Source of the DNA: Aselliscus stoliczkanus
Lineage: Eukaryota > Chordata > Mammalia > Chiroptera > Hipposideridae
Direction of reading: 5' to 3'
DNA length: 64,000 bases
Assembly: GCA_033961575.1 (NCBI GenBank)
Contig: CM066738.1
Location: 66,501,478-66,565,477 of the forward strand
Each line of letters begins with the position of its first letter. Position 1 is the stretch's first letter. The translations under genes and the position numbers were made by a program. The notes beneath the pieces were generated by a model that was not told the origin of the DNA, did not search any database, and worked only from the letters and a program-made list of their open reading frames with translations. Positions 58,964-64,000 of the stretch are shown piece by piece.

Positions 58964-61900
58964 TCAGTTCTTTAGGTTCCACATATAAGTGAGATCATAC
59001 GGTATTTGTCTTTCTCTGACTGACTTATTTCATTTAGCATAATATTCTCTGGGTCCATCCATATTGTTGCAAATGGTACGAGTTCTTTCTTCTTTATAGC
59101 TGCATAATACTCCGTTTTGTAAATGTACCACAGTTTCTTAATCCAGTCGTCTACCGCTGGGAATTTCGACTGTTTCCAAGTCTTGGCTATTGTAAATAGC
59201 GCTGCAATGAACATAGGGGTGCATATATTTTTTCGAATTAGTGTCTTGGGTTTTTCAGGATAAATAGGAGTGGAATTGCTGGGTCATAAGGTAGTTCCAT
59301 ATCCAGTTTTTTGAGATACCTCCATACTGATTTCCATAGTGGCTGCACCAATCTGCAATCCCACCAACAGTGCACCAGGGTTCTCTTTTCCCCTCAACCT
59401 CGCCAGCACTTGTTGTTTGTTGACTTATTAATGATAGCCATTTTGACCAGGGTAAGGTGGTGTCTCATTGTGGTTTTTATTTGCATTTCCCTAATGATCA
59501 GTGAGTTTGAACATTTTTTCATATGCCTGTTGGCCATCTGTATGTCCTCTTCAGAGAAATGTCTCTTCATATCCTCTGCCCATTTTTTAATTGGGTTGTT
59601 CGTTTTTTTGGTATTGAGTTGCATGAGTGTTTTATAAATTTTAGATATTAACCCCTTATCAGATATATTGTTGACAAATATCTCCTCCCATTCTGTAGGC
59701 TTCTTTATTTTTTTTAAGATTTTATTGGTGAACTGGGGGAGGGGAACAGTGTTGGGGAATTGGAGGAGGGGACCAGCCAAGTTGTTATTCTTCAATCTTC
59801 GTTGTGGAAGGCGCCAGTCGTCATCTGGCTTCCTATGGGCAGGTCGTGGCCTCTAAGCTCAGGGTGCTGTGTTCAATCTTAGTTGTGGGTGGGCGTAGCC
59901 ACCATCCCATGTGGGAGATGAACCTGGCAGCCCTGTGTTAAGAGGGCACACCCTATCCACTGAGCCATCCAGGTGGCAGCTCAGCTCAAGGTGCGGAGTT
60001 CAATCTTTAGTTGCAGGAGGGCATAGCCCACCACTGAAGAGGCAAACTTGTTGTTACACCAGCTGAGCCATCTTGCCACCTCTTGGCAGCTCAGCAACAG
60101 CTCAGCTAGGGCTCAGTGTTCACTGGCCCATGTGGAAATCAAACCGGTGGCCCTGTTGCTCAGAGCACGCTCTCTAAGCCAACACTTAACCAACTGAGCC
60201 CCTTGGCTTGCCCCTCTTTTTTATTTTTTTGATGGTTTCCTATGTTGTGAAAAAAATTTTAAGTTTGATTTAATCCCATATGTTCATTTTTTTCTTTTAC
60301 TTCCCTTGCCTGCTGGGATGTATCAGTAAAAATGTTACTCAGGATAATGTCTGCAAATTTACTCCATATATTTTCTTCTAGGAGTTTTATGGTTTCAGGT
60401 CTTACATTTAAGTCATTAATCCATTTTGAATTTGTTCTTGTATGTGGCGTAAGGAGGTGGTCCAGTTTCATTTTTTTGCACATGTCAATCCAATTTTCCC
60501 AGTACCATTTATTAAACAGACTATCTTTATCCCAATGTAAATTCTTGTTTCCATTGTCATAGATTAACTGTCTGTATATGCATGGATTTATTTCTGGGCT
60601 CTCTATTCTGTTCCATTGATATATGTGCCGGTTTTTATGCGAGTACCATACTGTTTTGATTACTGTAGCCTTGTAGTATGTTTTGATGTCTGGTAGCATA
60701 CCCCCGACTTTGTTCTTATTTCTCAGGATTGCCATGGCTATTCGGGGTCTTTTATGGTTCCATATCAAGTTTAGGATTATATTTTCCATTTCTGTAAAAA
60801 AAAAAAAAATGCCCTTGGTAGTTTGATAGGAATTGCATTGAATCTGTGTATTGCTTTAGGCAGTATGGACATTTGAACTTTATTAATTCTTCCTATCCAT
60901 GAGATGGTAGGTGTTTACATTTATTTGTATCTTCCTTTATTTCTTTCTTCAGTGTCTTATAATTTTCTGAGTATAGGTCTTTTCCTTCTTTGTTTAAATT
61001 TATTCCTAAGTATTTTATAGTTCTTGAAGCAACTTTAAATGGGACTGTATTCTTAATTTCTCCTTCTGATAGTTTACTATTGGCATATGCAAATGCAACT
61101 GATTTCTGAATATTGATTTTGTATCCTACTACCTTACTGAATTCATCTATCAGTTCCAATAGTTTTCTGATGGAGTTTTTGGGGTTCTCTCTATATAGTA
61201 TCATGTCATCTGCATATAATGACAATTTTACTTCCTCCTTGCCAATTTGGATGCCTTTTGTATATTTTTCTTCTCTGCTTGCTGTAGCTAGAACTTCCAG
61301 AACTATGTTGAATTAGAGTGGAGAAAGCGGACAGCCTTGTCTTGTTCCTGATCTTAAGGGGAATGATTTTTGCTTTTCCCCATTGAATATGATGTCAGCT
61401 GTGGGTTTATCATATATGGTCTTTATTATGTTGAGATATGATCCCTCTATTCCCACTTTGCTAAGAGTTTTTCTCGTACATGGCTGCTGGATTTTGTCAA
61501 ATGCTTTTTCTGCATCTATTGATATGACCATATGATTTTTATTTTTCATTTTGTTGATGTGGTGTATCGCATTCATTGATTTGCGGATATTGAACCAACC
61601 TTGTGCACTAGGAATGAAACCCACTTGATCGTGATGAATGATCTTAATATATTGCTGAACTCTGTTTGCTAATATTTTGTTGAGGAATTTTGAATCTATT
61701 TTCATCAAGGATACCGGCCTCTAGTTTTCCTTTTTTGTGCTGTCTATATCTGGTTTTGGAATCAGGGTGGTAGTGGCTTCATAGAAAGAGTTTGGGAGCC
61801 TTTGCTCCTTCTGGATTTTTTGAAATAGTTTGCGAAGAATAGGTGATAATCCTTTTTTGAATGTTTGATGAAATTCACTTGTGAAGCCATCTGGACCAGG

Positions 61901-62794
61901 GCTTTTGTTTGTTGGGAGCTTGTTGATTACTGACTCAATTTCCTTGGTAGTATACAGTCTATTCAGATTATCTGATTCTTCTCGGGTTAGCTTTGTCAGG
62001 TTGTATGCTTCTAGAAAATTATCCATTTCTTCCAGATTGCCAAATTTGTTGGCATATAATTGCTCATAGTGATTTTTAAATTATTTTTGTATTATGTGGT
62101 GTGTGTTGTCACTTCACCTCTTTCATTCCTGATTTTACTAATTTGAGTCTTCTCTCTCTCTTTTTTTTTTTTTGATGAATCTGGCTAGACATTTTTCAAT
62201 TTTGTTTATCTTCTCAAAAAAACATCTCTTGGTTTCATTGATCTTTTGTATTGCTTTTCTGGTCTCTATTTCATTATTTCAGCTCTGGTCTTTATTATTT
62301 CCTTTCTTGTACTCTCTTTGGGCTTCTTTTGTTGTTCTTTTTCCAGTTCCCTGAGGTGTAAGGATAACCTGTTGATTTGAGATTTTTCTTCCTTCCTTAG
62401 GTAGGCCTGCACTGCTATGAACTTCCCTCTTAGGACTGCTTTCGCTGCATTCCAAAGATCTTGGGTTGTGGTGTTTTCATTTTCGTTTGTCTTGAGGAAT
62501 CTTTTCATTTCTTCCTTGGTCTCATTTTTGACCCGCTCGCTATTTAGTAGCATGTTATTCAGCCTCCAGGTATTTGTGAGCTTTCCAGCTTTTTTCTTGT
62601 AATTGATTTTTAGTTTCATAGCAGTGTGGTTGGAGAAGATGCTTGATATGATTTCAATCTCTTTAAATTTATTGAGACTTGTGGCCTAACATGTGGTCTA
62701 CCTTTGAAAATGTTCCATGTGTACTTAAGAAGAGTGCATAGTCTGTAGCTTTGGGGTGAAATGCTCTGGAAGTATCAGTTAAATTCACTGGTCT
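58964..62794 (-). pseudogene. L1 ORF2p, 5'-truncated, with frameshifts
   Basis: The endonuclease lacks its N-terminal half. The following linker is readable at 62266-62619 ([20 protein letters not shown]). RT parts: [20 protein letters not shown] (61721-62026), [14 protein letters not shown] and [12 protein letters not shown] (61313-61708), and [18 protein letters not shown] with intact YADD (60893-61225). The C-terminal half continues at 60259-60789 ([20 protein letters not shown]) and, beyond the SINE, at 59394-59795 and 58972-59214. It ends at the TGA complement at 58964. Confidence 0.9.
59715..60212 (-). mobile_element. Composite SINE with three tRNA-like modules
   Basis: The same trimeric plan as 16917-17421, in minus orientation. 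The head is near 60212, with three box-A-like blocks (GGGGCTCAGTTGGTTAAGTG, TGGCTCAGCTGGTGTAAC, TGGCTCAGTGGATAGGGTG) and matching box-B-like blocks. The C/T-rich tail lies at 59715-59790. Inserted in ORF2 of copy E. The flanks are T-rich, so the duplication (about CTTTATTTTTTT) is only approximate. Confidence 0.85.
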
Positions 62795-62824
62795 ACTCTT
62801 TTGCATTATATTTTAAATCCTCTT

Positions 62825-62905
62825 TGTATCTGTAAATTTCCTGAGGACAGGTCTAATGTCTTGTTTTTCTCTGCACAAGTAGAGATTTAATAAATACATT
62901 ATATA
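62825..62905 (+). mobile_element. Possible L2 3'-end relic
   Basis: TTTCCTGAGGACAGGTCTAA, TGTCTTGTTTTTCTCTGCAC and GATTTAATAAATACATT follow the order of the sense L2 3' terminus. Short and weak. Confidence 0.35.
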
Positions 62906-63693
62906 TGTTCCTTTTAATTACTTTTGAACTGCATAAATAAAATATGACAATAATGGAAGTATCTCTCTTTACAATTGTATTATGCTTACAAATGAAATAT
63001 TTTATTTTTTCATGTTTCCATCAAATTTATATTCATAAGCATAAAATTGCTATCATAGCATAGATATAATATGTCTACTGTTTTTCACTAATAAATATAG
63101 CATAAGCATTTTGCTCTACATTCAGTAGATATATTCTATGTTTCACCTTTATAAATTATGCTGCATTTGAATGAAAATTCAAATTGAAATGAAAATTTTA
63201 AAAAAGATGAGCATTTGTTTTTTTAGGATTACGTTGAGAAAGTTAATTCCAGGACATGTGATTTACATCCAATATATGTGAATATTATTTTGAGCTATTG
63301 AATGTTCCATAATTCTTTCTTTAAATAAATAATATCTGGGAAAAGTGACTCTTCTATAATAGACACACAGCAATATTTGGCTGCAAGATGAATGAACTGA
63401 ACCCTCTGTGTTAGTCTTCATTACTAAAGTTTTACTGAAAGTCAGCCTCTGGTTATCTGACTTCTCTATTACTCCAAGCTGTCCATGTGTGACTATAACT
63501 ATGAGAAAGATTTGAATCTTCATTATAAGTTAATACAGAAATACCATAAGAAGAGATAAAATAGAGTCACAGAACTGGAAAGAAAAGATAAGCAGTTGGA
63601 GATGTGGAAAAACCATTGTTTGAATTATGTTTACTGAAGCAAATTTTTAGGTGTTTTCTTTCTTTTTGATTTTTGCAAACTATATCTCTCCAG
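62906..63693. other. Non-repetitive, no gene recognised
   Basis: AT-rich, repeat-free by eye. It would be intronic if the candidate exon at 63694 is real. Confidence 0.4.
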
Positions 63694-63782
63694 TGAAGAA
63701 CTCTCCTGATCTTAGAGGCTGCTTACAAAGTAACTGTGCTTTCATAAAAATTAGTTCTGATGGAGTATCTCTCAATAGACTG
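63694..63782 (+). CDS. Candidate internal exon (89 bp), gene unknown
   Basis: A pyrimidine-rich stretch (GTGTTTTCTTTCTTTTTGAT...) and CTCTCCAG precede the segment, and GTAAGA follows it. These are good acceptor and donor matches. Of the three frames only one stays open. It gives 29 residues starting KNSPDLRGCLQSNCAFIKIS and ending NRL, with the exon closing on a codon boundary. No domain is recognisable and I could not link it to a known protein. It lies in a repeat-free stretch, unlike most ORFs here. It could equally be a chance combination in AT-rich intron sequence. Confidence 0.3.
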
Positions 63783-64000
63783 GTAAGAACAATGCAGTGC
63801 ATTAGTTTGCCATCAAAAAAGATGACTGCATTGAAACCCAGATTCCCAAGGAGGGGATTTCTCACCACAGGGGGAGTAGCAGTGTTTCCCTCCTCCTGCA
63901 CATGTCATGCTCCATCTGTGCCTCTCCTTTCTATAACCTCATGCAGTTACTTGCTAAAGAGGAATTAAAAAAGAAGTGTGGCAACCAGTATGTTGATGAA
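63783..64000. other. Non-repetitive end of window
   Basis: More GC-balanced than the upstream kilobase. No further feature supported. Confidence 0.4.

Larger units (their letters stand above)
58501..62794 (-). mobile_element. L1 copy E: 5'-truncated, 3'UTR and most of ORF2
   Basis: Minus strand. The 3'UTR (58501-58963) begins at its end with CATTGTTTTGTATACCTGAA. ORF2 runs from 58964 to the truncation in the endonuclease region at 62794. A trimeric composite SINE is inserted at 59715-60212. No secure target-site duplication. Confidence 0.92.

Noticed and set aside
58440..62820. Target-site duplication for L1 copy E (CTTTTGAAATATA against CTTTTGCATTATA)
   Set aside because: The match is imperfect and in AT-repeat sequence, so it cannot be separated from chance.

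Overview
This window looks like mammalian nuclear DNA with no convincing complete host gene. It is AT-rich intergenic or intronic sequence, roughly two thirds occupied by transposable elements of several ages. The young L1 lineage, and above all the abundant short tRNA-derived SINE whose unit ends in a CACATATGAGGGCCAGTGACA-type block, suggest a bat, possibly of the horseshoe-bat / leaf-nosed-bat group. That host call rests on remembered resemblance to the Rhin-1 SINE and was not checked by any search.

Layout. 1-1986 is the 5' part of a minus-strand L1 (copy A: ORF1 plus 5'UTR). 3941-10681 is a full-length plus-strand L1 (copy B) with a 14-bp target-site duplication and broken ORF1 and ORF2. 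10.7-20.5 kb holds unassigned sequence with L2 relics, an old minus-strand L1, a twin-primed L1 (copy G) carrying a composite SINE, and a dispersed repeat. 20.5-24.1 kb is an old L1/HAL1-like element on the minus strand. 24-27 kb is mostly unassigned and ends with a second copy of the dispersed repeat. 27.3-29.6 kb is a 5'-truncated L1 (copy F) split by a 1.6-kb retroposed sequence of unknown origin. 30-39 kb is mostly unassigned, with SINEs, L2 relics, a palindromic MITE, a hAT remnant and a mariner copy. 39.9-42.0 kb is a three-level nest of DNA transposons (mariner inside Tigger1-like inside another TA-inserting element). 42.8-50.7 kb is an old L1 followed by full-length minus-strand L1 copy C, which abuts a truncated mariner holding a composite SINE. 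53.3-56.9 kb is an internally deleted minus-strand L1 (copy D). 58.5-62.8 kb is a 5'-truncated minus-strand L1 (copy E). The last 1.2 kb is non-repetitive and contains a short candidate exon.

All recognisable protein coding is transposon-derived: L1 ORF1p, L1 ORF2p (endonuclease and reverse transcriptase), mariner transposase and Tigger transposase. Every copy carries stops, frameshifts or deletions, so none looks active. Autonomous L1s would have supplied the machinery that moved the SINEs and retrocopies, as the matching A-tails and 13-17 bp duplications show. The DNA transposons are all non-autonomous deletion derivatives that would have needed transposase from elsewhere.

Most notable observations: (i) two L1 5'UTR forms that differ by a 400-459 bp segment with intron-like ends, suggesting retrotransposition of spliced L1 RNA; (ii) the unidentified 1.6-kb retroposed insert at 27502-29126; (iii) composite SINEs with different heads but one shared tail; (iv) the nested DNA-transposon stack; (v) SINEs at the same nucleotide position in two different L1 copies.
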